From Flavobacterium gelatinilyticum (GTDB taxonomy: Bacteria > Bacteroidota > Bacteroidia > Flavobacteriales > Flavobacteriaceae): a stretch of 64,000 nt of DNA. A model generated the notes under the pieces. The model was not told the origin of the DNA, searched no databases, and saw only the letters and a list, made by a program, of their open reading frames with translations. Made by a program: the position numbers and the translations under genes. Below, in pieces: positions 56,229-64,000 of the stretch. The DNA is taken from contig NZ_CP114287.1 in the NCBI RefSeq assembly GCF_027111295.1, forward strand, positions 4,154,001 to 4,218,000, read 5' to 3'. Position 1 is the stretch's first letter; the number at the start of each line of letters is the position of its first letter.

Positions 56229-57569
56229 ATGAAAAATACTAAACTACCTTATATTTCACTACTTTTAATTCACGCAGTAATTGCGCTTGTGGTTTTTGTA
56301 TTGCCTTTTCTGTCAAAAATATATGCGTTATTAATTCCTGTAATTGGTTTTTTTATAGTTTATAGAGCAAAAAACAAAAACAATGAAGCTCTTTATGTTG
56401 CCGCTTATCTTGTTGGAGTTGAGGTTTTTTTGCGAATGACAGGCGGAAACTTCAATAACGAATATGTAAAAGGCACAGTTATCTTTTTTATGCTTTTGGG
56501 GATGATTTATAGTAATTTTTCTTCAAATGCACTTATTTATGCAATTTTTTTATTGTTGTTAATTCCTGGTATTCTTGTGGCAGTAAATGTTGCAGCATTT
56601 GATACAGATATTAAGAAAGCATTAGTTTTTAATTTATCAGGCCCCTTGTGTTTATGCATTTGTGCTATATATGTGTTTAACAGAGGGATTTCTTTTCTTG
56701 ATCTTCAAAATATTGTCATTACGATGGGATTTCCTATTTTGTCAACTACAATCTATTTATTTCTATATAATCCAAGTGTAAGAGATGTTGTGACAGGGAC
56801 CCAATCAAATTTCGAGACTTCAGGAGGATTTGGACCCAATCAGGTATCGACAATTTTGGGATTGGGAATGTTTATTTTCTTTTCACAGCTGGTTCTTTTT
56901 TCAAAATCAAGGAAAGAAATAATCGTTAATGGAATATTATTAGTATTTATTAGTTATCGGGCGATCGCAACTTTTTCAAGAGGAGGGGTAATTTGTGGCA
57001 TTTTAATGATTATTTCATTACTTTTTATAATGTATTACTTTTCAAATGCAAAAGGGAAAGGTAAAATTATATTGGTTGTTTTTCTGGTAGGCTTATTTGG
57101 AGCAGGAATTTGGTTCTATACTTCATTACAGACATATGGACTTATTGAGAAAAGATATGCAAACCAGGATGCAAGAGGACGAGAAAAAAAAGACCGCCTG
57201 GGCGGAAGAGAAGCAGTTATCGACACAGATTTAAAATTATTCTTGGATAATCCAATTTTAGGTGTAGGTGCAGGGATAGGAAAGGAAACAAGAAAGGAAT
57301 CATTAGGACATGCTGTTGCTGCTCATAATGAAATTTCACGTTTACTTAGTGAACATGGATTGTTTGGAATATTTAGTTTTTTAATATTAATTACTGTGCC
57401 ATTTATCTTGTATATAAACAATAGACAGCACCTATATTTCCTGCCTTTTTTTATATTTTGGCTCCTAACTATAAACCACGCAGCGATGCGAATAGCGGCC
57501 CCTGCATTTGTCTACGCCTTATGTCTTTTATCTGTTCAGGTTAAAATTCCCGAAAAAACAAAAGCATAA
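56229..57569 (+). CDS. O-antigen ligase/polymerase family protein (WaaL/Wzy)
   Basis: Polytopic protein of 446 residues with about ten to twelve helices. The conserved periplasmic loop region near the C-terminus has DNPILGVGAGIGKE and, after a gap, AAHNEISRLLSEHGLFGIFSFL, which fits the Wzy_C (O-antigen ligase) family. The ATG at 56229, 16 bases past the previous stop, is preferred over a TTG at 56202 inside the upstream gene. The ABC route does not use Wzy, so this may be the ligase, or the polymerase of the glycan begun by the WbaP-like protein that follows. Confidence 0.8.
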   Translation: MKNTKLPYISLLLIHAVIALVVFVLPFLSKIYALLIPVIGFFIVYRAKNKNNEALYVAAYLVGVEVFLRMTGGNFNNEYVKGTVIFFMLLGMIYSNFSSNALIYAIFLLLLIPGILVAVNVAAFDTDIKKALVFNLSGPLCLCICAIYVFNRGISFLDLQNIVITMGFPILSTTIYLFLYNPSVRDVVTGTQSNFETSGGFGPNQVSTILGLGMFIFFSQLVLFSKSRKEIIVNGILLVFISYRAIATFSRGGVICGILMIISLLFIMYYFSNAKGKGKIILVVFLVGLFGAGIWFYTSLQTYGLIEKRYANQDARGREKKDRLGGREAVIDTDLKLFLDNPILGVGAGIGKETRKESLGHAVAAHNEISRLLSEHGLFGIFSFLILITVPFILYINNRQHLYFLPFFIFWLLTINHAAMRIAAPAFVYALCLLSVQVKIPEKTKA

Positions 57570-57593
57570 TATTTTATCTTATGTTTTTTATAA

Positions 57594-57601
57594 TACATTT
57601 G
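57594..57601 (+). promoter_or_regulatory. Candidate Bacteroidetes -7 promoter element
   Basis: TACATTTG fits TAnnTTTG exactly and ends 33 bases before the ATG of the phosphoglycosyltransferase gene, in a 65-base gap. The upstream stretch has no good TTG box at 17-23 bases, so only half of the promoter is convincing. Confidence 0.45.
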
Positions 57602-57634
57602 CGCCAATTTAAGTCCCTTTAAATCTATAAATAT

Positions 57635-59029
57635 ATGCGTTCAAATAACAAAATGCATTTCGAAATCTCAGAAAGAAAAATCTTGCTTTTCAGCATAGAT
57701 AGTATTTTTGTTTTACTAGGATTGTATTTTTTGAATACACTTTTTGATTATCAGTATTTTGCTTTTGACAATAATACAATTTACAGACCATTTATATTTG
57801 TGGGGTACTTGTATATTTTCGGGACTATTTTCGAAATGTACAATCTGCAGGTTGCCAGTAATCAGTTTCAAATACTCCGTAGTGTTGTTCTTGCTGTTTC
57901 GACAACTGTTTTGGTGTATCTGCTTACACCGGTTTTATCTCCCGAACTTCCAAAGCAGCGTTTAATCATTTTGATATTCTACTTCACAATTTTACTAATT
58001 GTATTATTGTGGCGCTTTTTTTACGCCTTATTTCTGGCGTCGCATCGTTTTTATCAGAATGTTATTTTGATATGCGATCAGGATCAGGTCGAGGAATTGG
58101 TCCTGGGACTTGAAAATGTTGACCCAAACTATAAAATAATAGGCTTTGTGAATTCTGATTCGGCTTCTGTTCAAAATACTGATTTTCATTACGTAAGAGA
58201 AATTAAGAAAAGTGAACTGGAATCATTTGTAGTACAAAATCATATTTCAGAAATAGTAATTGCATCTAGAAAAACAGATGGTATAACGGCCGATTTATAT
58301 CAGCAATTGCTTCATTTACTGGAATCCGGAAATGTTATCCGCGAATATACACAGGTCTACGAAAATAAGACACATCGAATTCCGGTACACTATATAGAGA
58401 AAGACTTTTACCGTTTCTTCCCCTTCAGCCGAAGTAATAATAATAAACTGTATCTGTTTTTTATTCGGTTTTTAGAATTGGTGTTTTCTTTAAGCGGGCT
58501 TTTGATTTGTACTGTTTTTATTCCTTTTATTTTTATTGGTAATCTGCTTGGTAACAAAGGAGGTTTATTTTATACTCAGCAACGCGTAGGTAAAAACGGG
58601 AAGATTTTTAAAATTTATAAGTTTAGATCTATGATCGAAGCTTCTGAAACCCATGGAGCTGTTTTTGCAGTTTCAAATGATAAAAGGGTAACACCATTTG
58701 GTAAATTTATGCGTAAATCGAGAATAGATGAATTACCGCAGTTTGTGAATATTTTGAAGGGTGACATGGGGGTAATTGGCCCAAGACCTGAGCGCCCATT
58801 TTTTGTTGAGGAAATTGCCAAAATAATGCCTTTTTATGAAACCCGCCATGTAATAAAACCGGGCCTTACAGGATGGGCACAGGTTAATTATTCTTATGGT
58901 GAGTCAATTGACGAAAGCCTCATTAAACTTCAATATGATTTGTATTACATCAAGCACAGAAGCATATTTCTGGATTTGAGTATTACTTTTAAAACCATCA
59001 CTACGGTCTTATTTTACCGAGGGCAGTAA
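57635..59029 (+). CDS. Polyprenyl glycosylphosphotransferase (WbaP/WcaJ-type initiator)
   Basis: Initiates a glycan by transferring hexose-1-phosphate (often glucose or galactose) to undecaprenyl phosphate. The 464 residues have four to five N-terminal helices (about 12-140), a CoA-binding-like domain, and the catalytic domain from about 270: a re-entrant hydrophobic helix, TQQRVGKNGKIFKIYKFRSM, RIDELPQFVNILKGDMGVIGPRPERP and PGLTGWAQVNY, with a final LQYDLYYIKHRS. A shorter ATG at 57653 exists. Its stop is immediately followed by the stop of the convergent gene. It is the second chain initiator in the window. Confidence 0.94.
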   Translation: MRSNNKMHFEISERKILLFSIDSIFVLLGLYFLNTLFDYQYFAFDNNTIYRPFIFVGYLYIFGTIFEMYNLQVASNQFQILRSVVLAVSTTVLVYLLTPVLSPELPKQRLIILIFYFTILLIVLLWRFFYALFLASHRFYQNVILICDQDQVEELVLGLENVDPNYKIIGFVNSDSASVQNTDFHYVREIKKSELESFVVQNHISEIVIASRKTDGITADLYQQLLHLLESGNVIREYTQVYENKTHRIPVHYIEKDFYRFFPFSRSNNNKLYLFFIRFLELVFSLSGLLICTVFIPFIFIGNLLGNKGGLFYTQQRVGKNGKIFKIYKFRSMIEASETHGAVFAVSNDKRVTPFGKFMRKSRIDELPQFVNILKGDMGVIGPRPERPFFVEEIAKIMPFYETRHVIKPGLTGWAQVNYSYGESIDESLIKLQYDLYYIKHRSIFLDLSITFKTITTVLFYRGQ

Positions 59030-60169
59030 TTAAATGATAATTGGAATTCGTTTTTTGTTCCGAATTGCCACTCTTGCCAACGTAAAGCCGCTTGTAATTA
59101 TCATTGGCAGCACGATTAAGAAATGGGCTTTGTTTAGTAGAAAAATGCTATAGATTATCAGAAAAATTAAATGTAAAACGGCAAATCGATACGTCCATTT
59201 TTTGTTTTTTAGTATCGAAAGAAAAAGTAAAACCAATAAAAGCGGACTAAATAAAAGCACATTATAATTCATTGCCAGTTCCTGATGAAAAGAATAAAAT
59301 CCAACGCCGACAAAAAACACTCCCATTAAAGACAAAATCAAAAGATAAATCTTATCGATAACTTTGTTGTGCGCCACAACTACGAATCCTAAAATAAAAA
59401 GATACGTATAAACATTATTCCACCACGATATTGGTGTTTCTTTTTCGAAACTGAGTAATGTTTTGCTCTCTCCGGCTAAAAGGCGTCCTTGAAAAGTGGT
59501 TTCTTCTAAACTTTTTTTCAATTCAAACGGAAGAAAAATTCTGCTTCCCATCTGGTCAACTTTGGTTCCAAAAATAATACTTGTTCCTAATTGATCATAA
59601 AAGTGCCCTTTGAAATAAGAAAATAATATGGAACGATAAGTTTTGTCTGTATCTTCTCTTTTTACAATAACTTTTCCGTTTAAAGTAGAATTGATAACAT
59701 CAACAACCATCGAAGTGCAGTTTTTATCAATGAATTTATAAGTATAATAACGTTCTTCGGATAATAAAACAGTGTTTAATTTATTAAAAAGTTTCTGTTT
59801 TAAATCTTGTGAAATAAGTAACTCCTGCTCAAAAACACTTCTCTTTTCGTACGTGTAATCATTTATAAAATCGGCGAAAGAATGAGCAATTACAAAATAC
59901 TGTAAATCGCCTTTTGCAAATTTGGCAACAAAGTTTGGTGTTCTAAAATCAAAAGCACCGTAATTATAAACCACATCCAAATTACTTTCAGGATCCGCAA
60001 CACGAATGGCGGTGTGTCCAAAATAAGAATAGGTTTCGTTTCCTAATCCGCAGGTTATGACACTTATTTTTGCATATTTGGATAAAGGCAGATTTTGACC
60101 AAAGCCAGAAAAGAAACTTAGTAATAATAGTAAACTAAAAAGTGTTTTTTGTAAAATGACTTTTTTCAT
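59030..60169 (-). CDS. DUF4105 membrane protein
   Basis: A 379-residue protein with a signal peptide (ending FGQ at about residue 25), a DUF4105 domain at about 30-235 and four to five helices at the C-terminus. GLGNETYSYFGHTAIRV and DKNCTSMVVDVIN carry a conserved His and Cys that may form a papain-like site. As I recall, the lipoprotein N-acyltransferase Lnb described in Bacteroides is a protein of this type, but I cannot confirm that this one is its equivalent. It lies 37 bases after the PorV-like gene on the same strand, so the two are likely co-transcribed. Confidence 0.82.
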   Translation of the reverse strand: MKKVILQKTLFSLLLLLSFFSGFGQNLPLSKYAKISVITCGLGNETYSYFGHTAIRVADPESNLDVVYNYGAFDFRTPNFVAKFAKGDLQYFVIAHSFADFINDYTYEKRSVFEQELLISQDLKQKLFNKLNTVLLSEERYYTYKFIDKNCTSMVVDVINSTLNGKVIVKREDTDKTYRSILFSYFKGHFYDQLGTSIIFGTKVDQMGSRIFLPFELKKSLEETTFQGRLLAGESKTLLSFEKETPISWWNNVYTYLFILGFVVVAHNKVIDKIYLLILSLMGVFFVGVGFYSFHQELAMNYNVLLFSPLLLVLLFLSILKNKKWTYRFAVLHLIFLIIYSIFLLNKAHFLIVLPMIITSGFTLARVAIRNKKRIPIII

Positions 60170-60206
60170 AATTTAAAATTTTAAGAAGTTTGATACTTCG
60201 TAAAGA

Positions 60207-61274
60207 TCATCTAAAAATGCCCAAATCTACTTTTAGCGAAAAAATATTCGAATACAAAGCGGCACTTTGATTTCCCAAATCGGTTAAGGCGTAATCAACC
60301 TGAATGCCTTTGTATTTGAAACCAAGACCAATATTGGGTTGAAAACTTAATTTTTCTGTGTTATCTAACTGCATTACATTCTGAAAATTTCCGGCGCCCG
60401 CTCTTAGAAAAACAAGATCAGTGTAACCAAATTCAAAACCAATTGCAGGATCAATACTCACAATTTTAGACGAAATAATATCATTAGTCTGTTCAAAACG
60501 CATATTTAAATTTCCCGCAGCTAAAAGACTGTAATCGTTGTGAAATTCAAATTTTCTTGAAATTCCTAATTGCGCTTTTGGTAAAGTTATTTCAGTACTT
60601 TCCGGTAATTCATTGTTTTCTCCCGGAATAGCATTGGCAATTTTTGCATATTCCTCCTCATCAATATTCCACACGTTATAAGTTGTTGTAATATCACGAA
60701 GCATTAATCCGAATTTCCAGTTGTTGTGATTAAACTGCAGACCGGCATCAAAACCAAATCCCCAAGAATTGGCAAACTTTCCAATAACCCTGCGGATAAT
60801 TTTTGCATTGATTCCGTATTGAAATCCTTCGATGGGAAGTTTTCGAGCATACGAAAAAGTAAAACCATAATCGGCTGTCGAGAATAATCGGATTCTATTG
60901 TAATCAATATTACCCTGACTATCGATTAATTGTGTCGTATCCATAATGTCATCGACACCAAAACGAATCATCGAGATTCCCCAGGCACTTCGATCGTCAA
61001 TCGGACTTGCGTAACCTATAAAATCGTATTGGGCAATATTGGCAAAATAACTGGCGTGCATCAGCGAAAGCTGATGATCTTCAAGATTAGTTAATCCGGC
61101 CGGATTCCAGTAGACAGAATTTACATCATTTGTAGAAGCCGTAACAGCGCTGGACATTCCTAATGCAGCGGCATCAACACCAATATTCATAAACTCATTC
61201 GAATATTTTCGAACGGTTTGTGCATACTGTGAAGTAAAAATCCAAAATAATGAAAACGCTAAAAGTTTCTTCAA
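60207..61274 (-). CDS. PorV/PorQ-family outer-membrane beta-barrel protein (type IX secretion related)
   Basis: Outer-membrane barrel of the PorV/PorQ (UPF0164) group. It has a signal peptide (LLAFSLFWIFTSQYAQ), then VDAAALGMSSAVTAST, NSVYWNPAGLTNLEDHQLSL, alternating beta strands and a C-terminal FSLKVDLGIF strand. PorV escorts cargo of the type IX system; PorV2-like paralogues are common in Flavobacterium. The longest frame starts at a TTG at 61319, but a perfect -7 box covers that codon, so I prefer the TTG at 61274 (355 residues, MKKLLAF). It probably shares a transcript with the DUF4105 gene. Confidence 0.85.
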   Translation of the reverse strand: MKKLLAFSLFWIFTSQYAQTVRKYSNEFMNIGVDAAALGMSSAVTASTNDVNSVYWNPAGLTNLEDHQLSLMHASYFANIAQYDFIGYASPIDDRSAWGISMIRFGVDDIMDTTQLIDSQGNIDYNRIRLFSTADYGFTFSYARKLPIEGFQYGINAKIIRRVIGKFANSWGFGFDAGLQFNHNNWKFGLMLRDITTTYNVWNIDEEEYAKIANAIPGENNELPESTEITLPKAQLGISRKFEFHNDYSLLAAGNLNMRFEQTNDIISSKIVSIDPAIGFEFGYTDLVFLRAGAGNFQNVMQLDNTEKLSFQPNIGLGFKYKGIQVDYALTDLGNQSAALYSNIFSLKVDLGIFR

Positions 61275-61316
61275 CTGATGTTTTTTTGCAGGCTTAGGCC
61301 TGTTTTTAATTTTTAT

Positions 61317-61324
61317 CAAAAATA
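61317..61324 (-). promoter_or_regulatory. Candidate -7 promoter element for the PorV-like gene
   Basis: On the minus strand bases 61324 to 61317 read TATTTTTG, an exact TAnnTTTG match. Transcription would begin at about 61310, leaving a leader of about 36 bases before the TTG at 61274. No TTG box was found at the expected upstream spacing. Confidence 0.45.
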
Positions 61325-61507
61325 TAATATTTTACTCATCTAATTTCTTCCTTTTGATAAATATTGCGAAAGAATCCTTTCGGTAAATAAGGTTTTTTAA
61401 ACTGATGATGTTTTATTTAAACTTTAGTACTATTTTTTGTTGCCAATAGTAATATAAATGTTGTTTTTTATGCGAAATTTGTCATTCACAATTTATCAAT
61501 TCAAAAC

Positions 61508-62224
61508 ATGAATATCAAAAAACACATTCCGAACCTCATTACATTAATCAATCTTTTTTGTGGCTGTGTAGCAATAGTTTTTATTTCTCAGACTAATTAC
61601 GAAATGGCTTTTTATATGGTTTGCCTGGGAATCTTTTTTGATTTCTTTGATGGATTTTTTGCCAGATTATTCAAAGTTTCCAGTCCGCTTGGTTTACAGC
61701 TGGATTCATTGGCCGATATGGTTACCAGCGGTGTTGCCCCAGGATACGTAATGTACACTTTGTTTTTAAAAAGTGCCAATCCTCATGATGTAATAGCATC
61801 ATCATATATACCTTTTTTAGGATTTATAATTGCATTAGGTTCTTGCTACAGATTAGCTAATTTTAATATCGATACACGTCAGACAGATTCATTTATTGGT
61901 CTGCCGACACCAGCAAATTCACTTTTTATTTTAAGCCTTCCTCTGGTTATAGAGTTTTCAGAATCACTTATGATTTTTGAAATACTAACCAATCACTGGG
62001 TTTTACTGGCTATAACTTTATGCAGTGCTTATATTCTAAATGCCGAAATTCCGTTGTTTTCTTTAAAAGTAAAGAAATTCAATTTTAAAGACAATGCCTT
62101 ACAGATTGTTTTTCTTGTAATTTCCTTAATTTTAGTTTTACTGCTTCATTTTACTGCAGTGCCTTTAATTATTATTTTCTACGTATTGCTCTCAATCATC
62201 AATAATATCTTTTTGAAAAAGTAA
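61508..62224 (+). CDS. pssA: CDP-diacylglycerol-serine O-phosphatidyltransferase
   Basis: Makes phosphatidylserine from CDP-diacylglycerol and serine in the inner membrane, on the way to phosphatidylethanolamine. The 238 residues hold about seven to eight helices and the complete CDP-alcohol phosphotransferase motif: DFFDGFFARLFK followed by GLQLDSLADMVTSG, with all conserved Asp, Gly, Ala and Arg positions. The start HIPNLITLINLFCGCVA is typical for PssA. It is divergent from the PorV-like gene; the gap of about 230 bases holds the minus-strand promoter candidate but no convincing plus-strand one. Confidence 0.94.
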   Translation: MNIKKHIPNLITLINLFCGCVAIVFISQTNYEMAFYMVCLGIFFDFFDGFFARLFKVSSPLGLQLDSLADMVTSGVAPGYVMYTLFLKSANPHDVIASSYIPFLGFIIALGSCYRLANFNIDTRQTDSFIGLPTPANSLFILSLPLVIEFSESLMIFEILTNHWVLLAITLCSAYILNAEIPLFSLKVKKFNFKDNALQIVFLVISLILVLLLHFTAVPLIIIFYVLLSIINNIFLKK

Positions 62225-62233
62225 TTTATTCGA

Positions 62234-63073
62234 ATGGCAAGAAGAACGACCAGAAAAACCAAACAGGGAAGATCTTTTTTGAGCAGAGCAATCCGTTTTG
62301 TTGTGTTTTCTTTGCTGATGGTGCTTTTTATTGGAGCAATTTATCATTATCGGGCCGGACTGGCGTATTATCTCGGATTTAAAACCAATAAAGTTTTAGA
62401 TGAAGATGAGGTAGATAAACACCTTTCGGATGTGCGGAATATTCGCGTACTTGAAAATCACAAAGGCAAAGTGGTTGGAATTGATGTATCTGAATTTCAG
62501 GGAAAAATCGATTGGGAAGAAGTTGAAATCCTCGACGATAAATATCCCGTTCAATTTGTTTTTATCCGTGCTACAGCCGGAAATGACCGTGTTGACAGGC
62601 AGTTTAAACGTAATTGGGAAGGGGCAAAAGAAAACAAAATTATGCGCGGTGCCTATCATTATTATCGTCCAAACGAAAATTCGATAGAACAAGCCGATCT
62701 TTTCATCAAAACCGTAAAACTGCAAAAAGGAGATCTGCCTCCGGTTTTGGACATCGAAAAATTACCAAAAAACCAGCCCTTGGACAGTTTGAAGAAAGGA
62801 TTAAAAAGGTGGCTGGCAAAAGTCGAAAAACACTATCAGGTTCGTCCGATAATTTATTCGGGAGAAAGATATTATTCTGATTTCTTAAAAGAAGAGTTTG
62901 GGGAATATTTATTCTGGATTGCCAATTATAATTTCTATAGAGAAAAAATTGAAGATGACTGGCTCTTTTGGCAGTTTACAGAAAAAGCATCGCTGCCCGG
63001 AATTAAACACCGAGTTGATGTAAATATCTATAATGGAGATATAGAACAGCTTCAGTTTATCACAGTAGAGTAA
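62234..63073 (+). CDS. Glycoside hydrolase family 25 (lysozyme-like) membrane-anchored protein
   Basis: Predicted N-acetylmuramidase of 279 residues. A basic N-terminus and one membrane helix (about 20-42) anchor it facing the periplasm. The GH25 fold follows: GIDVSEFQGKIDWEEV with the first Asp, FVFIRATAG, RGAYHYYRP, PPVLDIEKLP with the catalytic Asp-x-Glu, IYSGERYY and LFWQFTEKASLPG. It follows pssA by 9 bases. Likely acts in cell-wall remodelling. Confidence 0.92.
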   Translation: MARRTTRKTKQGRSFLSRAIRFVVFSLLMVLFIGAIYHYRAGLAYYLGFKTNKVLDEDEVDKHLSDVRNIRVLENHKGKVVGIDVSEFQGKIDWEEVEILDDKYPVQFVFIRATAGNDRVDRQFKRNWEGAKENKIMRGAYHYYRPNENSIEQADLFIKTVKLQKGDLPPVLDIEKLPKNQPLDSLKKGLKRWLAKVEKHYQVRPIIYSGERYYSDFLKEEFGEYLFWIANYNFYREKIEDDWLFWQFTEKASLPGIKHRVDVNIYNGDIEQLQFITVE

Positions 63074-63079
63074 GATGTG

Positions 63080-63149
63080 AAAAAGTGAGATGTGGAAAGT
63101 CAAAATAAAAAATGGTAAAAAGTAATTTACATCTCACTTTTTACCATTT
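63080..63149. terminator. Bidirectional terminator with two alternative hairpins
   Basis: Between the convergent GH25 and lptB genes. Bases 63110-63123 pair with 63136-63149 (14 bases, 12-base loop). Bases 63080-63093 pair instead with 63129-63142 (14 bases), sharing most of the right arm, so only one can form at a time. The stems are AT-rich with runs of A and T at both ends, suited to either direction. Confidence 0.6.
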
Positions 63150-63160
63150 ATATTTCACTT

Positions 63161-63901
63161 TTAAAATTCGAGTTTCTTCTTACGAAGCTCAAAGTTTTGT
63201 CCAAGATAAACACGGCGGACCATTTCATCTTCAACTAATTCTTCCGGAACTCCGGCTTTTAGGATTCCACCTTCGAACATTAAGTACGTTTTATCAGTAA
63301 TTGCTAAAGTTTCTTGTACGTTGTGATCGGTGATCAAGATTCCGATGTTTTTATTTTTTAACTGCGCTACAATTCGCTGAATATCCTCAACCGCAACGGG
63401 GTCAACTCCCGCGAATGGCTCATCCAATAAAATAAATTTTGGATCGGTTGCCAATGCACGAGCAATTTCGGTACGGCGGCGTTCACCTCCGGAAAGTAAA
63501 TCACCTCGGTTAGTGCGAATGTGCTCTAAGCTGAATTCTTCGATTAAACTTTCCATTTTGGCAATCTGAGCTTCTTTAGAAAGTTTTGTTAATTGCAATA
63601 CGCTTAGAATATTATCTTCGATACTTAGTTTTCTAAAAACAGAAGCCTCCTGTGCCAGATAGCCAATTCCCTGCTGAGCACGTTTGTACATCGGATAATC
63701 GGTAATATTTAAATCATCGAGGTAAATATTTCCCTGATTTGGTTTTACCAATCCCACAATCATGTAAAAAGAAGTTGTTTTTCCGGCTCCATTTGGACCC
63801 AAAAGGCCCACGATTTCTCCTTGATTTACTTCAACAGAAATCCCTTTTACAACACTACGTCCTTTATAAGTTTTGATTAAATTATCGGCTCTTAGCTTCA
63901 T
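63161..63901 (-). CDS. lptB: LPS export ABC transporter ATPase
   Basis: Cytoplasmic ATPase that powers transfer of LPS from the inner membrane via LptFG. The 246 residues are standard LptB: LLGPNGAGKTTSFYMIVG (Walker A), DYPMYKRAQQGIGYLAQEASVF (Q-loop region), LLSGGERRRTEIARALA (signature), FILLDEPFAGVDPVAV (Walker B) and ITDHNVQETL (His switch). It shows that the organism transports LPS, a likely carrier for one of the glycans. The 5' end is followed upstream by an AT-rich leader up to the window edge. Confidence 0.95.
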   Translation of the reverse strand: MKLRADNLIKTYKGRSVVKGISVEVNQGEIVGLLGPNGAGKTTSFYMIVGLVKPNQGNIYLDDLNITDYPMYKRAQQGIGYLAQEASVFRKLSIEDNILSVLQLTKLSKEAQIAKMESLIEEFSLEHIRTNRGDLLSGGERRRTEIARALATDPKFILLDEPFAGVDPVAVEDIQRIVAQLKNKNIGILITDHNVQETLAITDKTYLMFEGGILKAGVPEELVEDEMVRRVYLGQNFELRKKKLEF

Positions 63902-63906
63902 TTGTT

Positions 63907-63948
63907 CAATTAGATTTGATAATGTGCCAATTAGGCAATTTGATAATG
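63907..63948. repeat. Imperfect tandem repeat upstream of lptB
   Basis: CAATTAG plus ATTTGATAATG occurs at 63907-63924 and again at 63928-63948 with a short GGCA-type insertion between the two parts. The rest of the 99-base end region is AT-rich and shows no gene. Function unknown; it may be a degenerate dispersed element. Confidence 0.4.
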
Positions 63949-64000
63949 AGATAATTTAAAAAATTAAATAATTATCTATAACGGCAAAATAAAATAAAAT

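Noticed and set aside
32234..57569. CRISPR arrays, insertion sequences or phage genes that could explain the module B insertion
   Set aside because: I saw no regularly spaced repeats, transposase or integrase motifs, or terminal inverted repeats at the module edges.
62396..62880. Three frames overlapping the GH25 gene on both strands
   Set aside because: The GH25 protein has its catalytic motifs in the main frame, so the others are shadows.

Overview
The window looks like chromosomal DNA of a Bacteroidetes bacterium, most probably Flavobacterium or a close relative. It is very AT-rich. Several genes begin with TTG, candidate promoters carry the Bacteroidetes -7 box TAnnTTTG, and the right end has family-typical genes (a PorV/PorQ-type protein of the type IX secretion family, a DUF4105 protein, lptB). 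About 59 kb of the 64 kb is one cell-surface polysaccharide locus, with almost every gene on the + strand and tightly packed or overlapping.

Module A (1-30037) reads: partial manC, rfbB, a Wza-like outer-membrane exporter with SLBB repeats, a Wzz-like chain-length protein, then a pseudaminic acid (Pse) set (pseB, pseC, pseF, a PseH-like acetyltransferase, a sugar N-formyltransferase where the hydrolase PseG would be expected, pseI). Next come a putative glycosyltransferase, a Wzx flippase, a GT4, an epimerase, a Wzy-like polymerase and an acyltransferase-3. After these are a CDP-6-deoxyhexose cassette (rfbF, rfbG, a cupin epimerase, a reductase), more glycosyltransferases, a WbpV/WbpL-like pair, a cupin plus PglE-like aminotransferase, and rfbC-rfbD-rfbA. 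A WbpM/PglF-like 4,6-dehydratase (30124-32091) follows behind a candidate promoter and is closed by a clear hairpin terminator.

Module B (32234-57569) has its own export system, an ABC transporter (Wzm/Wzt). Nine consecutive glycosyltransferase-type genes follow, then an acyltransferase-3, a neuA-neuB-neuC set closely resembling meningococcal N-acetylneuraminic acid synthesis, and an MBOAT/SGNH pair likely to O-acylate the glycan. Further genes encode glycosyltransferases, two hexapeptide acetyltransferases, a methyltransferase and a WaaL/Wzy-type membrane protein. A WbaP/WcaJ-type initiating phosphoglycosyltransferase (57635-59029) closes the locus behind a candidate promoter.

The locus therefore encodes two chain initiators, two inner-membrane export routes, two polymerase/ligase-type proteins, two different nonulosonic acid pathways, and dTDP-, CDP-, UDP- and (in part) GDP-sugar pathways. 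The simplest reading is at least two glycans (for example an O-antigen and a capsule or protein glycan) sharing precursors. The right flank (59030-63901) is housekeeping: DUF4105 and PorV-like genes on the minus strand, pssA and a GH25 gene on the plus strand, and lptB on the minus strand. I found no tRNA, rRNA, CRISPR array, insertion sequence or phage gene. No gene-free stretch exceeds 300 bases.
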